Below are positions 14,019-25,823 of a DNA stretch of 64,000 nt, piece after piece. The stretch's first letter is position 1, and every line of letters starts with the position of its first letter. The notes under the pieces are model-generated. The model was given only the letters and a program-made list of their open reading frames with translations. It was not told the DNA's origin and ran no database searches. Source of the stretch: Taxillus chinensis (lineage: Eukaryota > Streptophyta > Magnoliopsida > Santalales > Loranthaceae); NCBI GenBank assembly GCA_023512835.1, contig CM042092.1, positions 12,932,498 to 12,996,497 of the forward strand. The letters run 5' to 3'. Made by a program: the position numbers and the translations under genes.

Positions 14019-16144
14019 GTCTGGGATGCGTTGGTTGGCAAATTGAAAATTGAAGTTGCGTCATTATTTGAATTGGTCAGCTGCTTCCTTTTGCGAGGTC
14101 TTTTTCGTCTCCTTTTAGCCTGATTTTTCCTATCCCTTCCTTGTACGAGTGCTTTTCTTGTCACAATTTTGTGCGTTCACGACCAAAAAATAGAAAAGGT
14201 TCTATTTATAATTTACCGTGAATTGTTCATGCATTAACTGCATATTCAACAAGATTGATCTTACCGATTGTCCACCGCAAATAAAAACGACAATCCAACA
14301 AGTGGTTACCAAGTCATTTGAAAAAACTTCTCTGGCCTTCTGGCTATTACTTGTTTGGCAACTAGTTAAGTGCAAACTGACAATAGGTCAATGGGTCATT
14401 CGACGGATCTGATTTAGGCGGGTTAGAAAAATACTCACCTGATACCTGACTCAAGCCATGTGGTTAGGCGTATTAAATGGCCAATGGAATATATGTCTGA
14501 GACAGGTTGAACATTTAGGTTGAGTGTGCCTCCGTTGGTTGGCCTCACTTCATGTAATTTAGTTTACATAACAAGTTTAAATTTAATAAATTAATGATAT
14601 TTGAACTAGTTAAGGTCATTTTCAATATTATTTTTATCTTATTTAAGCTGTTGAAAGTTTTTTGGAGAGTTATTTTTACAATTTCAACTTTAATATTATT
14701 TTTTAATTTAAATTTCTTTCTTTATTTTCTATTTTCTCTCATTTATATTTTTTTTTTTCGTGTTATTAAGACCCACAACACCTCATGAAAATAATGTAGG
14801 TTGTTGGCTAGGTGTGCAACATTAGTTAGGCTATGATGAATGGCATATGATGCAAGTTAATTCAAAAACAGTGACCGAACTCTTTGGGTTTGGGGGCAGG
14901 CTGGCCTTTGGGCGGGAGCAGAGAAGGAATACAAATTAAATTCATATTGTTTGACGCCTTCAATTTTTGTGGGTCATGCTCATAGTTGTTAATTAATTTG
15001 AATTTACTAATTCACTCGATCCAAACTATAATTAATTTGAATTCCTCTCTATGACGTGCTCCGGTTAGGATGTGCATCTCAGTGAACTCTGAAAAATTCA
15101 GAACATTGCTGTAATCAAACACTAGTCCATGTAACCCAAAATCCTATAGCCGCCACTATAAAAAATCATCCAGGCTAATGCGGTTAACAAAAAAATCCGG
15201 TTGTTTTTTTGATATGGCAGGTTCTTTACACCCTTGAAATGCTGCATAGATCGAAAAGTTTTAAAAAATAGTACGTTAAGTCCTTCCGGATTTTATCCAT
15301 GAAGCAAATGTCAAATGTTTGTAATGGGATCAAAACTTATTATGAACCAAGCAATTCTCCGCGGATCTTGATTCCGCACCACACGAGGACAAACTGTTAA
15401 TTGGCTGGTGCCGAAGCCTTGCCTCTGACTCCAATCTAACGAAATCTAAGGAATAGATGATCCTTGTGCGGCGACGCATGAGAATCTTTAAATTCGCACA
15501 TCCCTAGCACGTACATGAAACTCAACCAAGCATATTTGATATTTTCAAACCGAGCTTAATGCGTGCATAATTGGCTTGATACACCACCAATTCACATGCG
15601 GCTTGGTTAGATTGAATGAAAAGGCCAAGTGTATAATGAACCAAACCACGGGGTGTAAAAATATATAATTTTGAATATGTCCTGACGATTCGTTTAAAGC
15701 GTATAAAGTCATACCTTCCATGCAATTTGCCCTAAAAAATATTTAAAAATAATAAATGGGAGATTTGATTTTATTTCAAATTAGGATACAAGACATTCAT
15801 TCATATTAAGTTCGGTTGTGGCCAATTACTAGAACATAGAGCAGGGCAACCGCAACAAGTCAGGTCAAAAAATCTTTAATGTTTCCAGGCTGCTAAATGC
15901 ACTTCTCTTTGTTCACAGAATTGCAACAGCTTCAAATGGATCGCCTTTATAGCCTGTAATGTATCTGCAGTCTGCATGAGCAGCTCAACAGACAATATCT
16001 GCATTATAAAGAAAACTCATCGAAGGAAAAGAAGCATTGATTACTGCAGTTAAAATTAATATAACTGTAACTAATCCCACTTCCACACATTTTGTGAACC
16101 AAGTTAGTAAAATAATAATGAGTACTGAAACTTGAACCTGATCC
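14019..16144. other. Intergenic region between convergent genes
   Basis: This spacer separates the 3' ends of the DUF3754 gene (+) and the fibrillin gene (-). It should hold both 3' UTRs; I could not fix polyadenylation sites. The rest is AT-rich, with a block of poly-T runs at 14590-14770 and fragments near 14380-14530 that resemble dispersed repeats. No gene is supported. Confidence 0.5.
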
Positions 16145-19100
16145 TCATACAAGGGGTTGAGCTCTAGTAAACACAAACACTCCTCCACCTCCAACAGAAC
16201 GACCCAGAAGCATGTTCTGATCCAGATATGACAGGTAGTATAATCCTCCTACTTGTCGCCTGCAATTCAGTTAACATTCGTAGAACAAAGCACAAATAGC
16301 CTAGCAGAAAACAATCCGACTAATAAATCACAAATAGGGACTACAAGTTTACATGTAATACCTTCCTGAATCTGAGCTTCTCAAAGGAATTTGAGCTTTA
16401 AATGTGCGTAGGAACTGCAGGATCTGACAAAAATTGTTGTGTAATAATGCTTACATCATGTGGAACTTGACAACCATAAAATAAAGATAAGCCCAAATAA
16501 CACGTATGTATTTTGCTTGTATGAAGTGCATAGTTTGGCGCCTAGGCAACAAGGCGCTACAGCAAGTCCTAGGCATCAGCACGCCTCGCCCAGGCTGAGG
16601 AAGGTGCCTGTCCAGGTTGACAGGCAATGCCATGGCGAGCACATGAGCGGCGTAATTTTTTTTTTTTTAAATAAATACAAGACACAAACAAAGATGAAGA
16701 CGAAGCCTTGAGCTGTCAATGCAAGACGCAAGACAAAGATGATCGCTGCACAACAATCCACCGTTCAACAAAGATGATCACCAACAGTCAACAAAGCCTC
16801 GCCAATTGATGAAACTCGATTCTCGACGTTGATGATCCACGTCCATCGAGTCTCGACGTCTCGTTGTCGTCTCTCTCTCTCCCTTGCCATCACAGCCGAT
16901 ATCGCCGCCTCCCTCCCTCCCTCCCCCCCTTGCAGCAAAGCAATCAAGGAGACAAGCCGACAATTGCTCGACTTCCCTAACACTAGAGACTTTAATATTT
17001 TAAACAATTTAAATTTATACTTTTTAATTTTTTTTAAAATAAAGTATTTATTTCTAGTTTTCCCATTATATATCTCTACGTTTTAGAATTGCAGTAAAAT
17101 TTATTATATAAAATATATATTAGTCAGAAATGCCTAGGCATTGGTCAACGGCTAGTCTGGACCTTCAAACGCCCAGGTTGCCTTGATGCATTGAAAAACA
17201 TAATGAAATGATAAGTGCATGGCTAAAAATGATTTCGAAAACACTACTCAGTCACCAAGTTAAAGAACAAAAGCCTTTGGGGGGGGGGGGGGGGGGGGGG
17301 GGGGTACCATCCACGAATGAGAATTTAAATAAATAATTAAATCCAATTTATAATTGCAACGCATGATTACCTGTAGACTTAAAAATGATCTAGGCAGTAC
17401 AGCTGGAGCTATCAAAGCTTGCAGCTCCTCACTGATGTTTATATTTTGAATTGTTATCTGCCAAAGACCTTCAAGAGTCGGTTAAACAATAACCAAATCT
17501 CATGTTAATTTTCTTTTCTTGCTTTCTTCTGAATAAAATCATGGTAACCAGCAGTTAAGATGTAGGCAAGGAAGCAGCAATGGTAGTGGGTAAGGGAAGA
17601 TGTATCATAGAGACATGGCTACAGACAAGTAATAAACCCACATACAATCCAATTTCATTCAAATTTAAATCCTTAAAAATCAATAACATAAGAGATACGT
17701 TTTGCATCAGGCCAGAAACAGTAACATTAAATCAACTGCCCAAATTTAGATTATATTCTGATATATATCTCACACAACTATAACAAATAATAATAATAAA
17801 AAGGTAAATTTTATATTCTTGTCTATACAAATTGCAATTGATAAACAATTCCAATATTTCTATATAAGGTGATTGGTGAGAAAAAGCATCCTCCACAACC
17901 ATGCCATCTCAAAGCATACTATTTACTGCATGCAATTGAGCTACAGTGTTCAACAGCAGTAGCAGCTACAAAATCAGTGTGATATATTACAATGCCAATT
18001 GGGGGATTGGCCTTAAGACAGTTCATGAAACCATACCAGATCTCAACCTTTTGACAGCCATGATATTTACTTGACACAAACTAACCTCTTCAAACTGAAG
18101 GTAGATGTTTCGTGGAGAAATGACTGAAAATTTTGCAGACACGAGCAAAGTAGCACCTTCTTCTTCCTGTGAAGCAATTAACCATAAGGCTCAAGTCACA
18201 AGAAGGTTCCCTGCCATTACATGATTTAAAAAAAAAATCATAGAAAGTAAAGATGGCATGAATTACAAATTGCACACATAAAAGTTGGAATCAACATTTA
18301 AATTTTTAGGTGAGAAGCAAAGCCACTAAAAGTCAAAATTTTATTTAAAGTATTCCAATTAACTCTAATAGAGTTGACTTTAGATGGATTTCCTCAATCT
18401 CAAATAATAACAGTCTCTATCTTGTGCAATACCTCAGATCAGAAAACACTTTTTAAAAGCATGTTGGACCCTAAATTCTATCCCATTAAGCTAAATGTAT
18501 TATTATTTGCCGTCATGGCATTTCAAATGATCATGTTGGGAATATCATATGGACCAGTACCAAGACAGACCGCACTTGCAGGAATAGGTTGGTTTCATCT
18601 AACTGAAAAGCTAGCACTAGAATGCTCAGTTCAACATAGTGTATATCATATAATATCATTAAAAATGGAAAAAGGAACTATTGAAGAAAAAGAATACAAC
18701 AAATTCATAAAGCACGGCAAAGCAAGTGGACACATTTGTTACGACAAATGGGCAAACAGGAAAACCAACACATACACGCACAAAATCACGAAATATAGCC
18801 CAACTACAGATGAACAACAAAACAACAAATCTATTGCAGTATGGATATTGGCTGTCAAGTGTACTTGTGGGAAAAACAGGGAATTTGACGGCTGTACTCT
18901 TCAGAAAATATAACCCAACTAAATTAACATAAGCAATCAGAAAACAACAACTGGATATTGTATGTCACATTTACTCGGGAGGGAGTCATATGGGCTAACT
19001 AACCTAAGCTAAAAAAATGATAGCTCGTGAAAGGAATTTATTAATGGACACTGAGTAGGGAGCATTGATTGGTACTCCACAATTTCTTTGGCATGGCTGG

Positions 19101-21147
19101 AGGGAGAAATATAAGTGAATGTTTGACAAGGAGAATTCTCCCTCAGCCATGAGAAAGATGGTTACGAAGTTTTAAACTTCAAAATTTTTGGTACTCTTAG
19201 CAGTTGATACTTGGTCTCAAAATGTATATGCAACTGCAACAATTTTTTGCTTTCGTTATGGAATGATGTGAAAATGGGTTGGCAAAGGCATCCTCAAATA
19301 CTTTTTAATGTCAAATTTCCTTAACCTAAAGACCTTATGAATAGGTGCCGGCTTCATTTTAATGGCCATAAGTATAGATAATCATAAATCAATTTTTAAA
19401 AACTGTTATACATAACATAATAAGTATATATCAATACACAAGGAGGGCCCTAATGGCTTAATAAATATAGGCATTGACAGAGACAAGGAGGCCGAGGGTG
19501 GGTCTAAATCTAACCAGCAACCTTGACAGTTTCTCTATGATTTTTCTTCATCCAATTAAGTGTGCTGTGCGTGCTTAAAACAAGTTATACAGGAACTCGT
19601 TTTAAACAAAGCCTTCTGAAATTGAACCCAGGATCCAACAAAGTTTCTAAATGTGGTGTTTTGAGCGTCAGGTTCAATAGTGAGACTTTTGTGAGATTTT
19701 GGGCAAATCCAGTGCACGAAGCTCCCGAAGAGTGATAGGGTTCAGAAGGGGTCGGGCCACAGGGGCTAATATGGATGCAGCATTCCATCACAATTAATTG
19801 CAAGAGGCCTGTCTGCAAAGACTCCAATCTGATGCTCCCAGGAGCAGGTCCTAGAGCTTCATGAAGAATGTAATATAGAATAGAATCCATTCTAATCAAG
19901 TTAACTCATATAGTACCAATTCCAAAGTCATAAAACCTAACACTGACCCTAATGTGATGTGACCTGTTTAGATAAATCACTACACTAGCTTCACTTTGAT
20001 TTGTAAATGCATTGCAAAACTTGAGGCAAACAGAATGGAATTACATAAAAAATAAGTCAGCAGCCTACAGAACCACTTTGAAGAATAACGTTTAAGTTAT
20101 AAGGTAACTCCAAAGTTTACCTCTAACAAGGGCGATAGGCTCCATCTAACAACATTACGAACAACGCCTTCGTTGGATTGATTCCCACATTCAAACTTTT
20201 GGAAAATTTGTCCCACCTACTTCCCAAAAAAATAGAGGGCATTTGGATAAGGTTTTTTTTTTTGTATATAAAGCTATACAAAAGCCTAATTCTCTACTAA
20301 TATTAAAACTTTAAAATTAAATCAATACGTTTTTTTATAAGAAAACTAAAACTTAATTGCTTCAAGCATTAGCTTGATCATTCCACCAAAGCTTCTTTGA
20401 CTACATCCATAAATGATAAAATAAATAGTTTATGTACTGTTATACCAATTTAAAACTACATCAACAATCTTATGAACATAATTTGCAAACATGATAACAA
20501 AAATAATAAAAGAAAACACTTTCAGCTGTTTCAATTTGACAGCTGAAAACCTGAAAGAAGGGTATCCTGGCAGATGAATCCAGAAGAACAAGAACATCAG
20601 GGGCGGAAGTGTACTGTAGACGCCATGTCCCATCTAGTTTGGGCAGTTCGATTCCAGCTCCCGCATCGAAACCTTCCACGCCCACCTAAAGATTTGCCAT
20701 GGAATCGAGCGGAACAAAGTGTGATTGATGATCGCAAGACAAAACCGAACAACAAGAACAAAACGAGCTCTCAACAACGAACGGACGAACCAGAGCCTCC
20801 TCGATCGACGAGCGTTGGTCGGCAGTCGTGGCGAGACCTCGCTGAGTGTCCCGAATCGACCTCAATAGGTTGTTCTTTCTGTTCTCCAATCCCCACAAGA
20901 AATCGTTCCCCTGAAAAGTGGAAACAAAACCTTAATCTCTGGTTTCGATTGAACAGCGAGGGATGGAGGAGAGTGAGAAGATGCGCCGCCGGGAAGGAGG
21001 TACCTGAACCGAGACCGTCGGCGTCTCCGCCGTGGTGGCAGAAATCGGCGGCCGAGATTTGGCAGAGAAGGGTTTTGGGTTTGAGTGGGAGTTTCTTGGT
21101 GCGGGCACTGGGAGGCACAGCGCGAGGGAACAAGTGGCGTATGCCAT
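16145..21147 (-). CDS. PAP/fibrillin family plastid protein, 8 exons, 279 aa
   Basis: Exons in transcript order: 21147-21004, 20910-20791, 20685-20551, 20216-20121, 18166-18086, 17457-17371, 16423-16362, 16259-16145; they sum to 840 nt in frame. Residues 1 to about 45 look like a chloroplast transit peptide (Ser/Pro/Ala-rich, few acids). The PAP/fibrillin domain follows. It contains LPKLDGTWRLQYTSAPDVL, the GQIFQKFECGNQ block, NVVRWSLSPLLE, the strand-like NIYLQFEE, and a C-terminal GGLYYLSYLDQNMLLGRSV stretch. Fibrillins bind lipids at plastoglobules and thylakoids and support carotenoid and lipid homeostasis. I recall Arabidopsis At2g46910 (PAP10-type) as the closest relative, so that assignment is from memory. 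The protein length is normal for the family. Introns 4 and 6 hold repeats, including a SINE. Confidence 0.9.
16530..17185. repeat. GCCTAGGC-type dispersed repeat in a fibrillin intron
   Basis: The left part carries GGCGCCTAGGCAAC and several further CCTAGGC words; the right part carries GCCTAGGCATTGG and CGCCCAGGTTGCC. The ends are loosely inverted, and the middle has poly-T and CT-rich tracts. Such GGCGCCTAGGC-rich elements are common in plant introns, but I cannot give a superfamily. No coding potential is evident. Confidence 0.4.
17278..17304. repeat. Poly-G tract of about 26 bases
   Basis: An uninterrupted G run lies in the intron between fibrillin exons at 17371 and 16423. On the transcribed strand it is poly-C. 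Its exact length is unreliable in any assembly. Confidence 0.9.
19697..19880 (-). mobile_element. Au-type SINE, degenerate
   Basis: On the minus strand the 3' half reads GCTGCATCCATATTAGCCCC, then TGTGGCCCGACCCC, then CGGGAGCTTCGTGCACTGG and a T-rich end. This matches the well-known Au SINE 3' region (GGCTGCGTACAATAGACCC, GGTCCGGCCC, GGGAGCTT.GTGCACCGGG). The tRNA-like head toward 19880 is recognisable but its B box is decayed. It sits in intron 4 of the fibrillin gene. Confidence 0.6.
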
Positions 21148-21903
21148 TGAAACTCATTTCTGCTCTGCTCGTGTAATGCAACGACACTAATATTTTTTCG
21201 CATTGAGATTAGATTAGTTGTAAGGTGTGTTGTTCCGCGTAGAAGCTCCAACGCTAGCTTCTCTCACATTTAAAAATATTATAGGGACTTTTTACATTAT
21301 AAAAATTTCATATTTATCATCTTCTTATATCATAAATAATAAAAATTTTAAAATTTAAAATAAAACGAAATAAAGATAAAATAAATTAATGCTTGAATTG
21401 AAATTGTAAAATAAATTTTTATATGTAAAAAAAATCTCTATGAAAAAATGAAAATAATATTAAAGATGCTCTGAATAAATCATTTTATCATCACACATGA
21501 AAAATTCAATTTACATGTTTTAATAGAGATCTAGAAATCCCCTAACGTGAAAGTTAAATTATATTTATCCCTTCTGCGAAGCCTATTTTAAGTGATTTAA
21601 AATATCACCGATACTATTTATTTATTTGTTTTAATAGCAATAGGTTCAATAAAGTTAAAATTAGCCAAAAACATGGGAAAACCATTTTTATAACAATTTA
21701 AAAGACCAAAACAATCTTATTTTTATAAGATTTAAGAATTCAACAATGTTATATTAATCTCAGGGCTCACCAACTGAGTATTTAAGTACCAAAACTGTAG
21801 ACATTTTCTCCGAGTTGGAAATAACAAAATATTTGCCCCTCACAATCTCTCTCTCAAATATACAAATTCCACCAGGAGAGAGCATCATATGTAACATGGT
21901 CAA
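21148..21903. other. Spacer between two minus-strand genes
   Basis: This holds the fibrillin promoter and 5' UTR and the 3' UTR of the acidic nuclear protein gene. Positions 21260-21480 are very AT-rich (long A and T runs). No further gene is seen. Confidence 0.55.
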
Positions 21904-24900
21904 TTAGTTGTCCTCAAGACGGTGGTGGTCACACGCCACATGGTTCTCGGGCAGTGCCTGCAGAGCAGGCCTTGACTGCGTCACCTGCTCACCAGCAACA
22001 ATATCAGGGGTTTTTGGTTTTGATAATCAATCACGATCAGAATTCATATTTTAACAATTAAAACTTGACAACAAGCAGAGGCCATTAAGTGAAAATATGG
22101 CTTACCTTATTGCCATTGGCCTCCGGCTTGTCGTTTGACTCACAGCTTATTGTCAATTTTTGTTCTTTGAACATCGCCCTAAGCTGCCTCAGACTCATAT
22201 CATTCAAAGCCGCCTTCTTATCCTGGTTGATATGCTTCCTCATATTCTTCCCAATACTCTCCTTGTTGACATCAAAAGCATGGGTTCCATTGCTAACAAT
22301 GTTCTCCTTGCAGCAACTCTCATCCAGAAGTTGGTTCATCCTTTGAACTGTGCTTGTAGCATCTGTCTTCTTAGTTAAGGATTGGCTATCATCCAACACT
22401 TGGATACTAGACATTTGAATAGATGCAGGAGCATTTGCTCCCGATTTAGGTGTCAAATGGAATGTGCCAGAGAAACTCAGGGTCTTGGCCTTATACTGCG
22501 ATCTTGGAGTCCCAGCCGTGGCCTCAGTGCTGCATATGCGCTTTGGACTCCCAAAAATTGGATTCTTGGAATCCGTCCCAGCAGTTACATTAAAGCTTGG
22601 AAGAGGCTGGTTCTTGGACAGAAGAACTTCAAGGACAGGACTTAATTCCTCCTTGCTGGTATTATTGTGTTCAGCCACAATGTCACTCTCTAGCTGCACA
22701 TTGTTGAGTTTATTGCTCCCCTGGTTGGAAAATTCAAGGGCAGTCAAAGCGTCTGAGTTGCTAATGACAGAATGTTCAGAATCTGATGAAACACCAACTG
22801 CACGTTCAGTGGCTGCTTCTTGATTTTCTTTTGCGTTCTCTTCATATTCAGATGAATTTTCATCAGCATCAGTTCCATCTCCATTGGCGAGCAGTGCTGG
22901 ATCTGGAAAAACCTTCGAGTCTTCACCTGATGTCTTGCTGTCAGCTATACTTTCAGGGGTAATATTCTCTTTGCCTTCATTTTCATCAGCATCAGTCCCG
23001 TCGTCTACTTCTCCATTGGCGAGCTGTGCTTCCAGATCTGGATAAAACTTCGAATATTCAACATCTGCTTCTGGATGCACAATGTAGTTTTGCTGATTTA
23101 CATCAGCTCCAGTCCCATCAGACTCTTCTCCATTGGCGAGCTGTGCTTCCAGATCTGGATAAGCCTTTGAATCTTCAACATCTGATTCTGGATGCGCAAT
23201 GTAATTTTGCTGATTTTTTTCAGATGATTTTTCATCGAAACTTTCATAAACTTCAGTCCCATCAGACTCTTCTTCAGTGGCGAGCTGCGCTTCCGGCTGT
23301 GGGAAAATTTTCGAATCCCCAAAATCTGCACCTGTATTCACACAGTAGCTTGGTTGACCATATGACTTTTCACTTGACGTCTTGCAGGTAGCTATACTTT
23401 CGGGGGCAATTTTCTCTTTGTCTGCAAGCAAACTTTCAGACTTGTCTTCAGTGGCAAGGTGCGAGTCGTCCAACTGTGGGAAAATCTTAGAATCCTCAAA
23501 ATCTGCTTCAGAATTCACACAGTAGTCTTGTTGATTTTCAGATGACTCATCATCTGATGTCTTGCAGTAAGTAAGACTTTCAGAGGCATTCTCTCGGTCT
23601 GTGGAAGACTCCTCTGTGAACAAATCACTGGACCGGCCATATTCTCCATTCAGGCTGAGACCGGCCATCTTCTCAGCCAGCCTAACACTTTCAGAGGCAA
23701 AGTTCTCTTCTTCAGTGGCTTCGCAGGGCTCCACCAGACCCTTGGAATCTGATTCTTGGGGAACAAAGCTTTCTGTCTCAATGGCTATTGCATTGCCAAA
23801 TGAATCTTTTGGACCTATTTTTTGATCCGCATAAGATTCTTTCCCGATGCTCTCCATCATCACCGCCAGATTCAAATCCCCGGCATGGGAGATGTGAAGA
23901 TTAGCCAAGATATCACTAGTAGGCCCTACAAGGAGATCATACGTCATCAGTTTCCATTTTTTAACTAGCAATTATGTACTGAAGACAACTGTCCTTTCGG
24001 GAAAAACAGTAAAAGTTCTTGAGTTTTCAACTAACAGCTAACAATGGGAGTTCTCAACTCTTAACATCAAATATCTCATAAGTCAATAGAACTGGCAAAT
24101 ATGTAATGAAGCCAAATAGAGCCATATAAAGCCCAACCGTTACATTGTAGGCAATAATGGCGATAGTTCACCAGTTTTCAATTATAAGCAACTAACAAAC
24201 ATATAATGCAAACAGCATGAGTTGACATTTATTGACTGTATACGATTATTAAGAACAAGTAGATATATGTAATGAAGACAAGTGAAAGCCTATACCTTCT
24301 TTGTTGTCGTTTAGTCCGGCTGAAACTGAAATATTGTCCAAATCATGAGATGCTCCCAAAGAAACATACTCTTGGATTTCATATTTGGTCTCTCTTTCAT
24401 TCTGCAACAGTTCATCCACTTTTTTATCTGAATAAATTTCAGAACCATATGATACCTCAACGTCAGCGCTTTTACTATGGCCACACCCACCACTTTCACT
24501 TCCTTGTTGAACATCATAGAGCCTCGGATCGGAGAGAACCTCTGAACCGTCAACCACAGCAAAACTTTCATCTGATTTTGTCTTAGATTCAAGCCCTTCT
24601 TTGTTGTAGTTTAGTTCGTCCGAAACTGAAATATTGTCCAAATCATGAGATGCTCCCTCAGAAACATCCTCTTTGATTTCATATTTGGACTCTCCTTCAT
24701 TCTGCAACAGTTCATCCACTTTTTTATCTGAATGAATTTCAGAACCATATGATACCTCAACGTCAGCGCTGTTACTGTGGCCACACCCACCACTTTCACT
24801 TCCTTGTTGAACATCATTAGAATCGCCTTCATTCTGTGGCTGTACATAGAGCCTCGGATCGGAGAGAACTTCTGAACCATCAACCACAGCAAAACTTTCA

Positions 24901-25823
24901 ACTGATTTTGTCTCAGATTCAACCCCTGCGACATGATTGGTACAAATACACCTAATTAACCCTAGTATGAAAACTTCTATACAAGCGCATTTCGTGATTT
25001 CTCAGTACCTCACGTTGGACATACCTAATTAATCAGATGAGAAATTGGATAGTTCAAGAAATGAATTGTTCTTTCAGGCATTTAATCGAACACTTACCAT
25101 TCTTCGAAACCTCATCCAACGATGATTTCTCGACATCTGTGGAAGACTTCTCTGTAAACAAATCACTGGACCTGCCATCATCTCCATTCAGGCTGAGACC
25201 GGCCATCTTCTTCACCAGCCTCGCAGATCGTCGCGTTGCATACGTTCTCTGAACCGAAGCCTCCTCCCTCGCAGCACTGTCTGTCTTTCGAGGGACCGAC
25301 GCCTTTCTACGCGTGCTCGGAGCCGGAGTTTCCGATACGTCCTCGCCACCTCTTCTCCTTCCACCCCTACTCCTGGTCGCTGGTTGAGCACTCTCCAAAT
25401 CAGCCTTCGCCGGCCTTCTTGATGACCGGACCGCCGTACCCGGAGCCCTGTACAGGGATCTTGATCCGATCTTCTCCGGCGTCTGTGCAGCCGTGCCCGA
25501 ATCAGATCTGGTGAATTCTTCGAGTCCTTCAACCTAAAACGTCGTGATTGATCAAATCAAACTCAAAAAAAGATACATCGAATCACGTGAATGCGAGATT
25601 TTCGACATAGAACCTCAACACTTCGTTGAATCGAACAAACAAAGAAGGAAATGATACAGGAAGTGTGAAATTTGATAAGCGATTGTACGAGGATGAGTGC
25701 GAGATTTACCAGTTGCAGAGCTGAGAGAGCATCGGCCATGGCGACATTGGTCATGTTGGCTGGGATACTGTTCTTCTTGCAGAAGGATTGAAGTTCTTTC
25801 CTGGTGAGGCCGTGAAAATTCAT
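21904..25823 (-). CDS. Acidic nuclear protein with N-terminal SAP-like motif, 5 exons, 1026 aa
   Basis: Exons in transcript order: 25823-25710, 25533-25098, 24925-24296, 23925-22106, 21984-21904; frame closes at 3081 nt. The N terminus (LTRKELQSFCKKN..ANMTN) resembles a SAP-type helix-extended-helix motif. A basic segment follows (residues about 70-130, with SRGGRRRGG and STRRKASVPRK), then a long Asp/Glu/Ser-rich middle, and a conserved-looking tail (LNDMSLRQLRAMFKEQ). The basic-then-acidic layout suggests a nuclear, possibly chromatin-associated protein; no enzyme domain is visible. From memory it resembles the uncharacterised Arabidopsis proteins At3g03130 and At5g17160. Repeats dominate: exon 3 is a tandem duplication of about 100 codons, a 30-residue motif recurs in exons 2 and 4, and exon 4 holds a run of acidic repeats. 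The last acceptor could also be three bases earlier. Confidence 0.8.
24296..24925 (-). repeat. Tandem in-frame duplication within exon 3
   Basis: The exon consists of two near-identical units, about 24598-24925 and 24296-24597. Both start with SFAVVDGSEVLSDPRLY and end with GASHDLDNISVS plus a short tail. The first unit has about 10 extra residues (VQPQNEGDSN). The very high DNA identity implies a recent event. Confidence 0.9.

Noticed and set aside
18374..18913. 179-codon open frame on the plus strand
   Set aside because: It lies antisense inside intron 4 of the fibrillin gene, has AT-driven composition, no recognised domain and no plausible splice partners. It may be a transposon relic but does not qualify as a gene.
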